DNA of 64,000 nucleotides, from positions 20,290 through 84,289 of the forward strand of contig CACOBR010000006.1 of the NCBI GenBank assembly GCA_902625475.1, written 5' to 3'. Made by a program: the position numbers and the translations under genes. Positions 17,734 to 26,880 of this stretch are shown in pieces. The DNA is from an uncultured Alphaproteobacteria bacterium. Its GTDB lineage: Bacteria > Pseudomonadota > Alphaproteobacteria > Rhodobacterales > Rhodobacteraceae. Position 1 is the first letter of the stretch. Every line of letters begins with the position of its first letter. Below the pieces are notes generated by a model. The model was not told where the DNA came from. It did no database searches and worked only from the letters and a program-made list of their open reading frames with translations.

Positions 17734-18572
17734 TTAAATTTTGCAACCATATCCTTAATGCCTGGAATCAGATCTACTTGGTACTCATGAACAGGTTGAA
17801 AAAATTGTACTAATGGTCGCTGACTATATCCAGCCAATATTGTAAAATAATACATTTCATAACCAGGTAAAACACAGACAGGGTGATAGCCATTAGAAAT
17901 GCAGAAAGTAGATCCATCCACTATGTGAAAAGATTTTCCTTGATCTTTATTTTCCGCCTGTAATAGTTGAAGTGCTGATCCATGGTTGGGTCTAAATCTA
18001 AAATTATATGCTTCATCATGCTTTGTTTCAAAAGGCAATCGGTCAGTATCATGCTTATGACTAGGAAACCCCGACCAACCACCTGCACCCACTGTAAAGA
18101 GTTCTGAGACTAATAATCTCCCAACTTTCTGACTTTGTTTTTGCCCTAAAAGATGTTTAATTTTTCTATGCGTTTTTGTTTCATCAGATCCATATTGTAC
18201 TAAATCAATTTCATTTGATCGTATAACAAAAGGTTCTAAAATTTTGTCATACTTCGCCCCAGCTATAAATAATTCACAATTTCTACTAACACATTTTATC
18301 TTAGCTTCCTGATTACAAGGAATATAAATACATTCAGGCTCACCATCCCAAACATCAGTTTTTCTATTGCCAATATTTTCAAAAGTTTTATTGCTAATTT
18401 TTACATCTATGGATCCTGTTGCAGGGACTATACATATCTCATAACCTTTAAGACAAATTGCGAATTCTTGACCTTTAGATAATTTGATAATGTTGAAATA
18501 AATATTAGGAATGATACTGTTTTCAATATCAATTATTGGCTTATTATTATTTTCATAAGGTGGTATGTGCAT
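17730..18572 (-). CDS. iolB: 5-deoxy-glucuronate isomerase
   Basis: The 280-residue KduI/IolB-family cupin has metal-binding residues in GFPSHKHDTD near residue 173, followed by ETKHDEAYNFRF near residue 186 and ISNGYHPVCVLPGYEMYYF near residue 233. IolB isomerises 5-deoxy-glucuronate to 5-dehydro-2-deoxygluconate in myo-inositol breakdown, in the cytoplasm. It lies between iolC, 7 bp upstream, and an aldolase gene that overlaps it by 4 bp, so the three are probably one operon covering successive steps. Length is normal for IolB. Confidence 0.93.
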   Translation of the reverse strand: MHIPPYENNNKPIIDIENSIIPNIYFNIIKLSKGQEFAICLKGYEICIVPATGSIDVKISNKTFENIGNRKTDVWDGEPECIYIPCNQEAKIKCVSRNCELFIAGAKYDKILEPFVIRSNEIDLVQYGSDETKTHRKIKHLLGQKQSQKVGRLLVSELFTVGAGGWSGFPSHKHDTDRLPFETKHDEAYNFRFRPNHGSALQLLQAENKDQGKSFHIVDGSTFCISNGYHPVCVLPGYEMYYFTILAGYSQRPLVQFFQPVHEYQVDLIPGIKDMVAKFK

Positions 18573-18579
18573 ATTTTTC

Positions 18580-19527
18580 CTAATTATAATTCTTAATAAA
18601 TTCTTTGATTTCCAATAATGTTGGCATTGCTTTAGAACAACCTACCCTTGTCACAACTATGGCTCCTGCGGCTGCCCCAAATTTTATACTTTTAGAAAGT
18701 TCAACTCCTCTTAGTTTTGATGAACAAAAACTTGATATGAAAGCATCTCCTGCTCCAGTTGGTTTGATTGATTTCACTTTAAAACTTTTAAAAAAATATT
18801 TATTTTTTTTATCAAAATAGAATAATCCTTCTGATCCCATTTTATAAATTGTAGTAATTCTATTTTTTTTTGATAATTTAGACGCCAGACTTAAACCTCT
18901 GTTTTTATCCGATGACATAAAATTAAATTCCAAATCATTTCCTACTACAATATTTGATAATAATGATGCAGAATATAGTGTTTTTTCTGCTTTTTTTTTA
19001 TCATCCCATGACCCTTCTCTATAATCAATATCTAAAACAATTTCTATTTTTCTTTTAACCGCTAATTCCATTAATTTTAAAACATTATTCCTAGATGGAT
19101 TACGTGATAATGATGTTCCAGTAACTATAATCATAAGATAGGAATCCAGATTAATCTTTTTTAAAAAAGTTTCATCTATAAAAAGATCCGCAGGTTTTTC
19201 TCTATATAAAACAGCATTTGTTTTGTCTCCCATAGTATCAACAATAGCTAGTGTATTTTTTAAATTAGATACTCTTTCTAAAAGTAAAGTATTAATACCA
19301 ATCTTCCTACAGCTGTTTAAAACAAAATCTCCAATTGCATCATTAGAAATGGGTGACATTAAATCAACATTATTTCCTTGAATGGCTAAACCAGCTGCTA
19401 TATTGGCGGCAGACCCACCTAATTGTGAAGTAAATTGAGATGCATTTTCAATTGGAGTATTGATAGGATGAGCGTATAGATCAAGACCTGCCCTACCTAC
19501 TACTAGAATTTTTTTGTTTTTTTTCAT
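18580..19527 (-). CDS. iolC: 5-dehydro-2-deoxygluconokinase
   Basis: The 315-residue PfkB-family kinase opens with VVGRAGLDLYAHP near residue 9, which is characteristic of IolC, then LGGSAANIAAGLA near residue 36. Near the C-terminus it has the catalytic PTGAGDAFISSF with Asp as base. IolC phosphorylates 5-dehydro-2-deoxygluconate with ATP. It is followed by iolB and an aldolase gene. The acyl-CoA dehydrogenase gene lies 24 bp upstream on the same strand, so transcription may start before that gene. The earlier inositol genes (iolG, iolE, iolD) are not in this window. Confidence 0.9.
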   Translation of the reverse strand: MKKNKKILVVGRAGLDLYAHPINTPIENASQFTSQLGGSAANIAAGLAIQGNNVDLMSPISNDAIGDFVLNSCRKIGINTLLLERVSNLKNTLAIVDTMGDKTNAVLYREKPADLFIDETFLKKINLDSYLMIIVTGTSLSRNPSRNNVLKLMELAVKRKIEIVLDIDYREGSWDDKKKAEKTLYSASLLSNIVVGNDLEFNFMSSDKNRGLSLASKLSKKNRITTIYKMGSEGLFYFDKKNKYFFKSFKVKSIKPTGAGDAFISSFCSSKLRGVELSKSIKFGAAAGAIVVTRVGCSKAMPTLLEIKEFIKNYN

Positions 19528-19551
19528 TGATATAAATTACTTCAACTAAAA

Positions 19552-20709
19552 TCAGTAAGATCTTGGTAAATTTAAAACATGCTCTGCAATAAAACTTAAA
19601 ATGAGATTTGTTGAAACAGGAGCAACTTGATATAATCTGGCCTCTCTATATTTACGTTCTATGTCATATTCTTTTGCAAAACCAAATCCACCATAAGTTT
19701 GAATGCACATTTCTGCAGCTTCCCATGAGGCCTCTGAGCAAAGTAATTTTGCAAGGTTAGCTTCTTCACCAGGGTTTTTGCCTTCATCAAATAGATTTAT
19801 GGCACTCCATAACATAAGTTCAGCAGCACGCATTTTTGAATAAGCTTTTGCTATTGGAAACTGAATTCCTTGATTTTTACCAATTGGACGGTTAAAGACT
19901 TTTCTATCTTTAGAGTAATCTGTAGCCATTTTCAAAAACCACTTTGCATCTCCAATACATTCTGCAGAAATTAAAATTCTTTCTGCATTCATTCCAGAAA
20001 GAATATATTTAAACCCATCATTACAGTCGCCAATTAAATTATCAGGAGAGACTGAGAGGTTTTCAAAAAAAATTTCAGTTGTTGAATGATTCATCATTGT
20101 TTTTACAGGTTTAATCGTCAAGGAATTACCAATATGATCTCTCATGTCTATAAGAAATACAGATAATCCCTCAGTCTTTTTTTTAACTTCCTCAAGGGGC
20201 TTTGTCCTTGCTAATAGAAGTAATAAATCTGAATGCTCTGCTCTGGAAGTCCAAATTTTTTGGCCATTAATAATGTATTTTTCTCCGTTAAAAACTGCAG
20301 TTGTTTTTAAAGAAAGTGTATCTGACCCACTATTTGGTTCAGTTACACCAAAAGCTTGCAATCTCAAATCACCTGAAGCAATTTTTGGAAGAAAATTTGA
20401 TTTTTGCTTCTCACTTCCATGCCTTAAAATTGTGCCCATTGTGTACATTTGAGCATGACATGCTGCAGCATTTCCACCTGATTTATGAATTTCTTCTAGA
20501 ATTGCAGCACCTGCAGATAAAGGAAGACCTGCACCTCCATATTTTTCTGGAATTAGAGATGCTAAAAAGCCAGAGATAGTTAACTCATTGACAAATTCAG
20601 TTGGATAAAGGTCTTTTTCATCACAATTCTGCCAATATTTGTTATCAAATTTTAGACACATCTTACTAACTGCATCCCTAATTTCTTGATGCATATTATT
20701 AGTACTCAT
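19552..20709 (-). CDS. Acyl-CoA dehydrogenase
   Basis: The 385-residue flavoenzyme has AFGVTEPNSGSDT near residue 118, INGQKIWTSRAEHSDLLLL near residue 147, and the C-terminal IQTYGGFGFAKEYDIERKYREAR near residue 338, all standard acyl-CoA dehydrogenase signatures. It introduces an alpha,beta double bond into acyl-CoA and passes electrons to ETF. It is divergent from an enoyl-CoA hydratase gene across 100 bp. With the hydratase and the HMG-CoA-lyase-like gene it may form a branched acyl-CoA degradation module. The chain specificity cannot be read from sequence. Confidence 0.92.
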   Translation of the reverse strand: MSTNNMHQEIRDAVSKMCLKFDNKYWQNCDEKDLYPTEFVNELTISGFLASLIPEKYGGAGLPLSAGAAILEEIHKSGGNAAACHAQMYTMGTILRHGSEKQKSNFLPKIASGDLRLQAFGVTEPNSGSDTLSLKTTAVFNGEKYIINGQKIWTSRAEHSDLLLLLARTKPLEEVKKKTEGLSVFLIDMRDHIGNSLTIKPVKTMMNHSTTEIFFENLSVSPDNLIGDCNDGFKYILSGMNAERILISAECIGDAKWFLKMATDYSKDRKVFNRPIGKNQGIQFPIAKAYSKMRAAELMLWSAINLFDEGKNPGEEANLAKLLCSEASWEAAEMCIQTYGGFGFAKEYDIERKYREARLYQVAPVSTNLILSFIAEHVLNLPRSY

Positions 20710-20809
20710 ATTAGATTTCCTAAATAAATATAAATTACTTAAACTCAGAATTTAAATAATATAATATAAAAGATAAATAGTTAATAATATTTAGGAAACA
20801 TTTATAAAA

Positions 20810-21607
20810 ATGGAAACTTCAGATAATAAAACAATATATATAAGTCATATTGAAGATGAGATAATAATTTGTACCTTAAATAGACCAGAAGCATCAAATG
20901 CTTTCAATTCTAAAATGGCTGAAGAGATTTATACTTTTTTTGAAGAATTTTCTATAGGAAATAAAAAAACAAGAGTAATAATACTTACTGGAAATGGGAA
21001 AAAAGCATTTTGTGCGGGAGGTGATCTAAAAGAAAGAAATGAAATGACATCAGAAAACTGGTTTATTCAACATAAGTTATATGAGCGAATGATAAGATCT
21101 ATAAAAGACTGTCCTGTTCCAATTATTGCGGCTGTAAATGGTGCAGCATATGGAGGAGGATGTGAAATAGTTTCTGCTGTAGATATTGCATATGCTGCAA
21201 AACACTCTTTATTTGCACAAACTGAAACAAAATTAGGCATTATTCCAGGTGCTGGAGGCACCCAAAATTTACCACGTGCTGTTGGTGAAAAAAGGGCATT
21301 AGAATTAATTTTAACTGGAAAAACTTTTACAGCTTTGGACGCAAAAAATTGGGGCTTGGTTAATGATATTTTTGATAGTGACCAACTCATGATAGAAGTT
21401 ACTAAAATTGCAAAAATGATTGCTCAAAATGCTCCAATTGCTGTAAAACAAGCCAAAAATTCAATAAAAAAAGGGTTAAATATGTCATTGTCAGATGGAC
21501 TTTTGTTTGAAATTGAGTGTTATAATAGAACTATACCGACAAAAGATCGAATAGAAGGTATATTAGCATTCAACGAGAAGCGATCCCCTAAATTTGAAGG
21601 ACATTAA
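20810..21607 (+). CDS. Enoyl-CoA hydratase/isomerase family protein
   Basis: The 265-residue crotonase-fold protein has NRPEASNAF near residue 25, the oxyanion-hole segments AFCAGGDLKERN near residue 66 and AVNGAAYGGGCEIVSA near residue 104, and the catalytic-loop region KLGIIPGAGGTQNLPRAVG near residue 144, with Glu and Gly in typical places. It hydrates enoyl-CoA to 3-hydroxyacyl-CoA. The lyase-like gene starts 2 bp after its stop, so the two are coupled. A relative such as methylglutaconyl-CoA hydratase would fit with a lyase for HMG-CoA, but that is inference. Confidence 0.92.
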   Translation: METSDNKTIYISHIEDEIIICTLNRPEASNAFNSKMAEEIYTFFEEFSIGNKKTRVIILTGNGKKAFCAGGDLKERNEMTSENWFIQHKLYERMIRSIKDCPVPIIAAVNGAAYGGGCEIVSAVDIAYAAKHSLFAQTETKLGIIPGAGGTQNLPRAVGEKRALELILTGKTFTALDAKNWGLVNDIFDSDQLMIEVTKIAKMIAQNAPIAVKQAKNSIKKGLNMSLSDGLLFEIECYNRTIPTKDRIEGILAFNEKRSPKFEGH

Positions 21608-21609
21608 TT

Positions 21610-22515
21610 GTGTCTGATGTTTTAATTAGAGAAGTTGGTCTTAGAGACGGTCTACAACTAGTTAAGAATATATTACCAACTGAAAAAAAAATTAAGTGGT
21701 TAAATAAGCAGTCACTTCTCAATTTCAAAGAAATTGAAGTAACCTCATTTGTACCCAAAAAAATTGTCCCTCAATTCTTTGATGCTAAAATAATGCTAAA
21801 TGAAGCAAATAAAATTTCAAATTTAACTAGTTCTGTACTAGTTCCAAATCTATTCGGGGCCAAAAAAGCTTTAGAACTTAACGCACAAAAAATAAATTAT
21901 GTTCTATCAGCCAGCGAATCTCATAATAAGGCAAATGTAAATAAAGACGTTAATTCATCAATTAGTGAGTTAAATGAAATTGTGAATTATAATAATAATC
22001 TGGGGAAAAAAAGTAGTATAAGCGTTGCAATTTCTACATCATTTGGGTGTTCTATAGAAGGAAAAGTATCTCCAAACAAAGTACTTAGTATTGTTGAAAA
22101 GGTTATTAATTTAGGTGTTGATGAAATAAATATCGCTGATACCGTTGGTTATGGTAATCCATTCAATGTTAAATATCTTTTTCAGCATGTTATTGAAATA
22201 GCTGGAAAAGATAAAATTTTTGCGCACTTCCATGATACAAGAGGTTTAGGACTTGCTAATGTAATTTCGGTATTAGAATTGGGGATTTTTAAATTTGATA
22301 GTTCTTTGTGTGGACTAGGAGGATGTCCATTTGCACCTGGCGCCTCAGGAAATATTCCCACCGAAGACCTCATATATCTTTTAAAAACACTAGGAATTCA
22401 TACTGGGATTAATTTAAATTCTCTTTTGGATTTTTGTAAATTTATAAAAGAATGGTTTCCTAATGAAAAACTTGAGGGGAAATTGGCTAAAGCTGGATTA
22501 CCAGTTGGATTCTAA
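21610..22515 (+). CDS. Hydroxymethylglutaryl-CoA lyase-like protein
   Basis: The 301-residue TIM-barrel HMGL-family protein starts at a GTG. It has REVGLRDGLQ near residue 7 with the metal and catalytic Arg-Asp, EVTSFVPKK near residue 43, the metal-binding FAHFHDTRGLG near residue 202 and the cysteine-loop signature GLGGCPFAPGASGN near residue 235. HMG-CoA lyase splits HMG-CoA into acetyl-CoA and acetoacetate, the last step of leucine degradation. The required methylcrotonyl-CoA carboxylase genes are not adjacent. It ends 2 bp from the convergent formamidase-like gene. Confidence 0.88.
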   Translation: MSDVLIREVGLRDGLQLVKNILPTEKKIKWLNKQSLLNFKEIEVTSFVPKKIVPQFFDAKIMLNEANKISNLTSSVLVPNLFGAKKALELNAQKINYVLSASESHNKANVNKDVNSSISELNEIVNYNNNLGKKSSISVAISTSFGCSIEGKVSPNKVLSIVEKVINLGVDEINIADTVGYGNPFNVKYLFQHVIEIAGKDKIFAHFHDTRGLGLANVISVLELGIFKFDSSLCGLGGCPFAPGASGNIPTEDLIYLLKTLGIHTGINLNSLLDFCKFIKEWFPNEKLEGKLAKAGLPVGF

Positions 22516-22517
22516 TT

Positions 22518-23462
22518 TTATTCTAAAACTAATTTTGGAAAATAAAACGAAACAGTCCAATTAGGCATATCAACGATTTCACTGATTCTAAGATCTCCAC
22601 ATACACTACATAACATATATGCTTCCACAGCATCCATTCCAGTATCTTTACATAGTAAATCTATCATAGAGCCAACAGCATCACGCGCAGCCTGCATTAA
22701 TTCAGGACCAATTCCCGTAGTTACTTTATATCCCTTTTGATCAAAATGATTTGTAACAGGACCTATAGTTTCAAGTTGTGGGAATTTAATTGGTTGTTCT
22801 TTCAAAAGATCAACTTTACAGGAAACTGTCATTGGACTTTCTATTGCTGTACCACAGACTTCTCCATCACCTTGTGCTGCATGTGTATCCCCAACTGATA
22901 ACAGTCCACCTTCAACCTCAACTGGGAGATATAATGTAGTACCTACACAATTATCTCTAATATCTAAATTACCACCTACTCTTCTGGGGGGAACTACAGA
23001 GTGATTTCCCTGCTCTTCCAGTGCTAAACCAATAGTTCCACAAAATGGTTTTAAGGGAATTTTACCGGTTTTTCCAAAAATAGAATGAGTGGGGTTGATT
23101 GGATCAAATTTCCAAATGTTTAACTTTGGATCTGGAAATTGGTCTGCTAGCAAACCAAAACCAGGAATATTAGCAGTCCAGCCCCAACCTTTTTTGTCAG
23201 GCATGAATTCTAAAAATTTTATTGAAATCACATCACCCTTTTGGGCTCCCTTTACGTAAATAGGACCAGTAACCGGATTAACTTTTTCAAAGTCTAAATT
23301 TAGCAAATCTTTATCAGTTGAATTTTCTGTTAACTGACTGCCAGAAGCATCAATTGTCTCTATTTCAACAGTTTGACCTGGTGTTACAGTTAAAATAGGA
23401 TCTATAGCATTATCCCAACCATAATGATGCATTCTACTATGTATAGTATGATTACATTTCAT
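22518..23462 (-). CDS. Acetamidase/formamidase family amidase
   Basis: The 314-residue protein matches the FmdA/AmdA family, with GPIYVKGAQKGDVISIKFLE near residue 67, GGNLDIRDNCVGTTLYLPVEVEGG near residue 164 and GDTHAAQGDGEVCGTAIESPM near residue 192. These enzymes hydrolyse formamide or acetamide to ammonia plus the acid. It is the last gene of an eight-gene minus-strand operon starting at livG, 11 bp after the N-formylglutamate-amidohydrolase-like gene. The coupling of a Liv/Fmd-type importer to a formamidase parallels the amide-uptake fmd genes known in methylotrophs and suggests use of short amides as a nitrogen source. Confidence 0.9.
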   Translation of the reverse strand: MKCNHTIHSRMHHYGWDNAIDPILTVTPGQTVEIETIDASGSQLTENSTDKDLLNLDFEKVNPVTGPIYVKGAQKGDVISIKFLEFMPDKKGWGWTANIPGFGLLADQFPDPKLNIWKFDPINPTHSIFGKTGKIPLKPFCGTIGLALEEQGNHSVVPPRRVGGNLDIRDNCVGTTLYLPVEVEGGLLSVGDTHAAQGDGEVCGTAIESPMTVSCKVDLLKEQPIKFPQLETIGPVTNHFDQKGYKVTTGIGPELMQAARDAVGSMIDLLCKDTGMDAVEAYMLCSVCGDLRISEIVDMPNWTVSFYFPKLVLE

Positions 23463-23473
23463 TTTTTATCTCC

Positions 23474-24226
23474 TCAATCTATTAATAAATTTTGAAAGCA
23501 ACTATTAATCATTGAAACCATTAATTCTGCCCATTCTTTTTGGCCTTTAATTTCGGAAATCAAATCTTGTCGAATTTCGATTAAAATAGCAGGTATATTT
23601 CTCTCGTCCCCGTGAATAGGGATAGTATAATCGCCTCCCTTTTCAATTTTATAAGGTTGATTATCTCCAACACATAAAGAATGTTTATCACGGAGATATT
23701 GAATACATTTCTTACCTAATTCTAGTGATTCACCATACAAAACGCCACATTGCCATGGTCTATTTAGTTTTTCTTCATTTAATTTTGGGGTGAAACTATG
23801 AAGTGATAGAAGAACTTTAGGTTTAATTTTATTAATAGTGTGTGCAACAAAATCATGAAAAGGAATATGGAAATTTAAAAGTCTTTCTTTTTTTTCATTA
23901 GTTGACAAATTTTTATTCCCCAAGACTATACTTCCATCACTTTTCTCTCTAATACATTCTTTAGAATTATGAGGCCTATTTAAATCAACAACTAATCTAG
24001 AATATCTTGAAAGAATACATTTAAAATTTGTTTTCTTGCAAATTTCAAGTGCTACACCTTTTATACCAATATCATAAGAAATATGTCTTGATAAATCTTC
24101 TTTATTTAAACCTAAATCTAGCTTTTTTGGAATTAAATTTCCTGCATGCTCAACAGTAATAAGCAATTTATTATTGCCTCTTTTATTTTCTACCTGGAAA
24201 ACATTGTTGTTGTATAAATTAGTCAT
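23474..24226 (-). CDS. N-formylglutamate amidohydrolase family protein
   Basis: The 250-residue protein has TVEHAGNLIPKKL near residue 24, DLNRPHNSKECI near residue 84, LLSLHSFTPKL near residue 138 and a C-terminal ILIEIRQDLI stretch with catalytic Glu and Arg candidates. These match the FGase (HutG-type) family, which removes formyl groups from N-formyl amino acids using a metal. No histidine-degradation genes are nearby; it lies 11 bp from each of two other C-N hydrolase genes. It therefore probably acts in the same unknown amide or N-formyl pathway as the neighbouring formamidase. Confidence 0.85.
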   Translation of the reverse strand: MTNLYNNNVFQVENKRGNNKLLITVEHAGNLIPKKLDLGLNKEDLSRHISYDIGIKGVALEICKKTNFKCILSRYSRLVVDLNRPHNSKECIREKSDGSIVLGNKNLSTNEKKERLLNFHIPFHDFVAHTINKIKPKVLLSLHSFTPKLNEEKLNRPWQCGVLYGESLELGKKCIQYLRDKHSLCVGDNQPYKIEKGGDYTIPIHGDERNIPAILIEIRQDLISEIKGQKEWAELMVSMINSCFQNLLID

Positions 24227-24237
24227 TTATTAAAATG

Positions 24238-24900
24238 TTAAGCTATATTTTTTAACTCTACTAAAAGTTCATTTGTACTCATTATTCTACAATATCCACT
24301 AAATGCATTAAGCGCGTTTTTGTGTCTTTCGCTTGTAATTGTGGTCGATGCATCACTTACCATTGTTACTAGATAACCTCTATCTGCAGCATCTCTAACT
24401 GCCATATCAACACATTGATCAGTAACAATTCCAAAAATAATAAGAAATCTAATATCTAAATTTCTTAGGACATAATCAATATTAGTTGAGTTAAAAACCC
24501 CCGAAGATGTTTTTGGTATAATTATCTCATCCGTTACTGCCCCTATTTCGTCAATAACCTCAGCACCTTCAGAACCCTTTGGGACATTCATTGCGGAGAG
24601 TCTATGATCTATTGACCTATCACGACCGTCTTGGGTTAAACTTTCAATTACAGTATGCACGATTTCAATTCTTAATTTTCTGGCTAAAGAAATAATTTTC
24701 ACTTGATTAGGGATAACTAAGTTCCTTAACTCCGAGTGAAAAAAACTTTTTGAGTCTAATTCTGGATGAGATGGATCTCTACCAGGAATACAATACTCCT
24801 TCTGCATATCAACAGTTAATATTGCTGTTTTATTTTTTAAAAAAGGTGATGTTCTTTTAAATTCATTAGAACCAATGAATGTTGAAATTTCTTTAACCAT
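24238..24900 (-). CDS. Isochorismatase-family cysteine hydrolase (amidase type)
   Basis: The 220-residue protein has the cysteine-hydrolase triad: Asp in ILTVDMQKEYCIPG near residue 30, Lys in IIPKTSSGVFNST near residue 129, and Cys in IFGIVTDQCVDMAVRDAADRG near residue 163. Relatives include N-carbamoylsarcosine amidase, maleamate amidase and biuret hydrolase, all of which release ammonia. It starts 40 bp after livM and ends 11 bp before the formylglutamate-amidohydrolase-like gene, so it belongs to the importer-hydrolase operon. The exact amide is unknown. Confidence 0.85.
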   Translation of the reverse strand: MVKEISTFIGSNEFKRTSPFLKNKTAILTVDMQKEYCIPGRDPSHPELDSKSFFHSELRNLVIPNQVKIISLARKLRIEIVHTVIESLTQDGRDRSIDHRLSAMNVPKGSEGAEVIDEIGAVTDEIIIPKTSSGVFNSTNIDYVLRNLDIRFLIIFGIVTDQCVDMAVRDAADRGYLVTMVSDASTTITSERHKNALNAFSGYCRIMSTNELLVELKNIA

Positions 24901-24940
24901 TTTATAAAACCTATGAATTGATTAAACTAAATAAATAATT

Positions 24941-25984
24941 TTATATTTTTTTGCGTGTTTTGATAAATACTTGTTCAATTTCAAAATTACCAACTAACCC
25001 ACCGTTTCTAACAACCATTATTATCACAATTACTGCACCCAAGGCGATACCAGATAAACCCAGCATTTCAGGAAATTTTAGCCCAAGAATTACAGGACCT
25101 GTTTCCATAAATCTTACACCCTCTAATCCAAATGTAATGAGTATTGTCCCAATCACTGCACCTGTAATTGATCTCATACCTCCAAGTATTAACATTGCTA
25201 AAGTAAGAAAAACATGTGAGAAATAGAAAGGTCTAGCACTTATTGTTCCTAAATAGTATGCATAACATATACCTGATAATGCTAAAATTAATCCTCCCAA
25301 TGTCCAGGCTAATAATCTTAATTTAAAAATATTAACACCCATTGCATCAGCGCTTTTTTCATCATCAGAACTAGCTCTTAATTGAATACCCCATTTTGAT
25401 TCCCTAAAAAATCTTGCTATAAAAATAACTGCAATTGAAATAATAATTATTGATGTTAGGTCAAATACTTGTGGAATCCCAAAAAAAGCTTGCTTTCCTT
25501 TAAAAATGTCGGTTCTGTGCATGAAAATTGAATGTACAATAACTAGTATTGCAATGGTAACAATTGTGGCGCCTATACCAGAAAGTCTTACTATTACCAA
25601 ACCAGTTAAAAAAGCCAGAAAGCCTGTAAGAGTTAGCGAAATTAATGCTGAAGATAGCGCATCCAATTCAAAAGTGTTTAATCCCCATGGAGCATCGGGA
25701 AGAGATAATTTTTTTATTTGTACTGGAGTAACACAAATTGCTGCAATATATGCTCCTAAACCCATAAAAGCACTGTGTGATAAATTGGTGATATTAGTAT
25801 TTCCCATAAAAACCTGGAGTCCTAAAACAACCAACAAATTTACATAAGCAGCATAAACTAACCTTAAATGATACCTTTCTCCAAAAAAGATGACTAAAAG
25901 ACCAATGAGTGCAATTATAAAAGATAATAAAGTAGCTCCCCAAAATGCTTGATGGAAACTCTTACTAGATTGAAAAATTTTCAT
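24941..25984 (-). CDS. livM: Branched-chain/amide ABC transporter permease (LivM type)
   Basis: The 347-residue membrane protein has about ten hydrophobic segments and the LivM signatures NLSHSAFMGLGAYIAA near residue 65, VVRLSG-type loop near residue 131 and SDDEKSADAMGVNIFKLRLLAWTLGG near residue 204, which contains the coupling-helix EAA-like motif. It forms the inner-membrane channel together with the LivH-type permease, whose stop overlaps this start by 4 bp. Because the operon continues into three amide-hydrolysing enzymes, the cargo may be a short amide or related compound rather than leucine. Symbol reflects subunit type only. Confidence 0.92.
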   Translation of the reverse strand: MKIFQSSKSFHQAFWGATLLSFIIALIGLLVIFFGERYHLRLVYAAYVNLLVVLGLQVFMGNTNITNLSHSAFMGLGAYIAAICVTPVQIKKLSLPDAPWGLNTFELDALSSALISLTLTGFLAFLTGLVIVRLSGIGATIVTIAILVIVHSIFMHRTDIFKGKQAFFGIPQVFDLTSIIIISIAVIFIARFFRESKWGIQLRASSDDEKSADAMGVNIFKLRLLAWTLGGLILALSGICYAYYLGTISARPFYFSHVFLTLAMLILGGMRSITGAVIGTILITFGLEGVRFMETGPVILGLKFPEMLGLSGIALGAVIVIIMVVRNGGLVGNFEIEQVFIKTRKKI

Positions 25985-26880
25985 ATTTTATCCCCTTTTT
26001 CTTTTTGGGGAGAGAGAATACCCTCAGGTCTCCAAACTAGTATGATTGCAATAACAGCAAAGACAAATGCATCTTTCATTCCACCATAACTCTGCGGAAG
26101 TATAACTAACATACCTACTTCTAGAGCACCCAAAAGAAATCCTCCTAAAACTGCTCCTGGAAGACTTCCAAACCCTCCTACTACACAAGCTACAAATGCT
26201 TTTAAAACAGGATTAAAACCAAGTGTTGGGTCAACCGCTCCTCTTCTGGCAATGATAAAAATTGCTGCAATTCCTGCTAGTAATCCTGAAATTGCAAATG
26301 CTGTAGCAATAACTCTATTAGCTCTAATACCCATTAATCTAACCATTTCAAAGTCTAAGGATGCCGCTCTCATAGCAATTCCCAAAAAGCTTCTTTTTAG
26401 GAATAAAACTAATAGTAAAATAGCAAGTAAGGTGGCGAGAGTTTCAAAAATTTGTAAAGAAGATATCCGAATTGTGCCTAATTTTATTGGCCAATCTAAA
26501 AAATACATAGAAGTAACCGCAATTGGTCGGGGGGATACAAGCAATAAAAATAAATTTTGAAGAATAAGGCTGACACCAAAGGCCGTTAGTAATCCTGTTG
26601 TTGCATCAGCGTACCTGACAGGTCTAAAAGCAATTCTTTCTAAAAAGATAGCCATTATGACAGCGGCAAATATAGCACCCACAATAATTATGATTGGATT
26701 TTTAAAAGCTATTGCTGCCATGACCATCATTGAATATCCACCAATGGCTATTACTTCTCCATGAGCAAAATTTACTAACCCCATTATGGAAAAAACTATA
26801 GCTAAACCCAATGCAATCAATGCATATTCTGCACCAAAACTTAACGCATTAAGTGTTTGCTGAACTACATAATCTATCAA
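25981..26880 (-). CDS. livH: Branched-chain/amide ABC transporter permease (LivH type)
   Basis: The 299-residue membrane protein has a first helix with FGAEYALIALGLAIVFSIMG and the LivH signature LVNFAHGEVIAIGGY near residue 34. The coupling-loop region RAASLDFEMVRLMGIRANRV lies near residue 170 and ACVVGGFGSLPGAVLGG near residue 230. It overlaps both the livF stop and the livM start by 4 bp, showing a tightly coupled livF-livH-livM block. It is the second permease of the importer. Confidence 0.92.
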   Translation of the reverse strand: MIDYVVQQTLNALSFGAEYALIALGLAIVFSIMGLVNFAHGEVIAIGGYSMMVMAAIAFKNPIIIIVGAIFAAVIMAIFLERIAFRPVRYADATTGLLTAFGVSLILQNLFLLLVSPRPIAVTSMYFLDWPIKLGTIRISSLQIFETLATLLAILLLVLFLKRSFLGIAMRAASLDFEMVRLMGIRANRVIATAFAISGLLAGIAAIFIIARRGAVDPTLGFNPVLKAFVACVVGGFGSLPGAVLGGFLLGALEVGMLVILPQSYGGMKDAFVFAVIAIILVWRPEGILSPQKEKGDKI

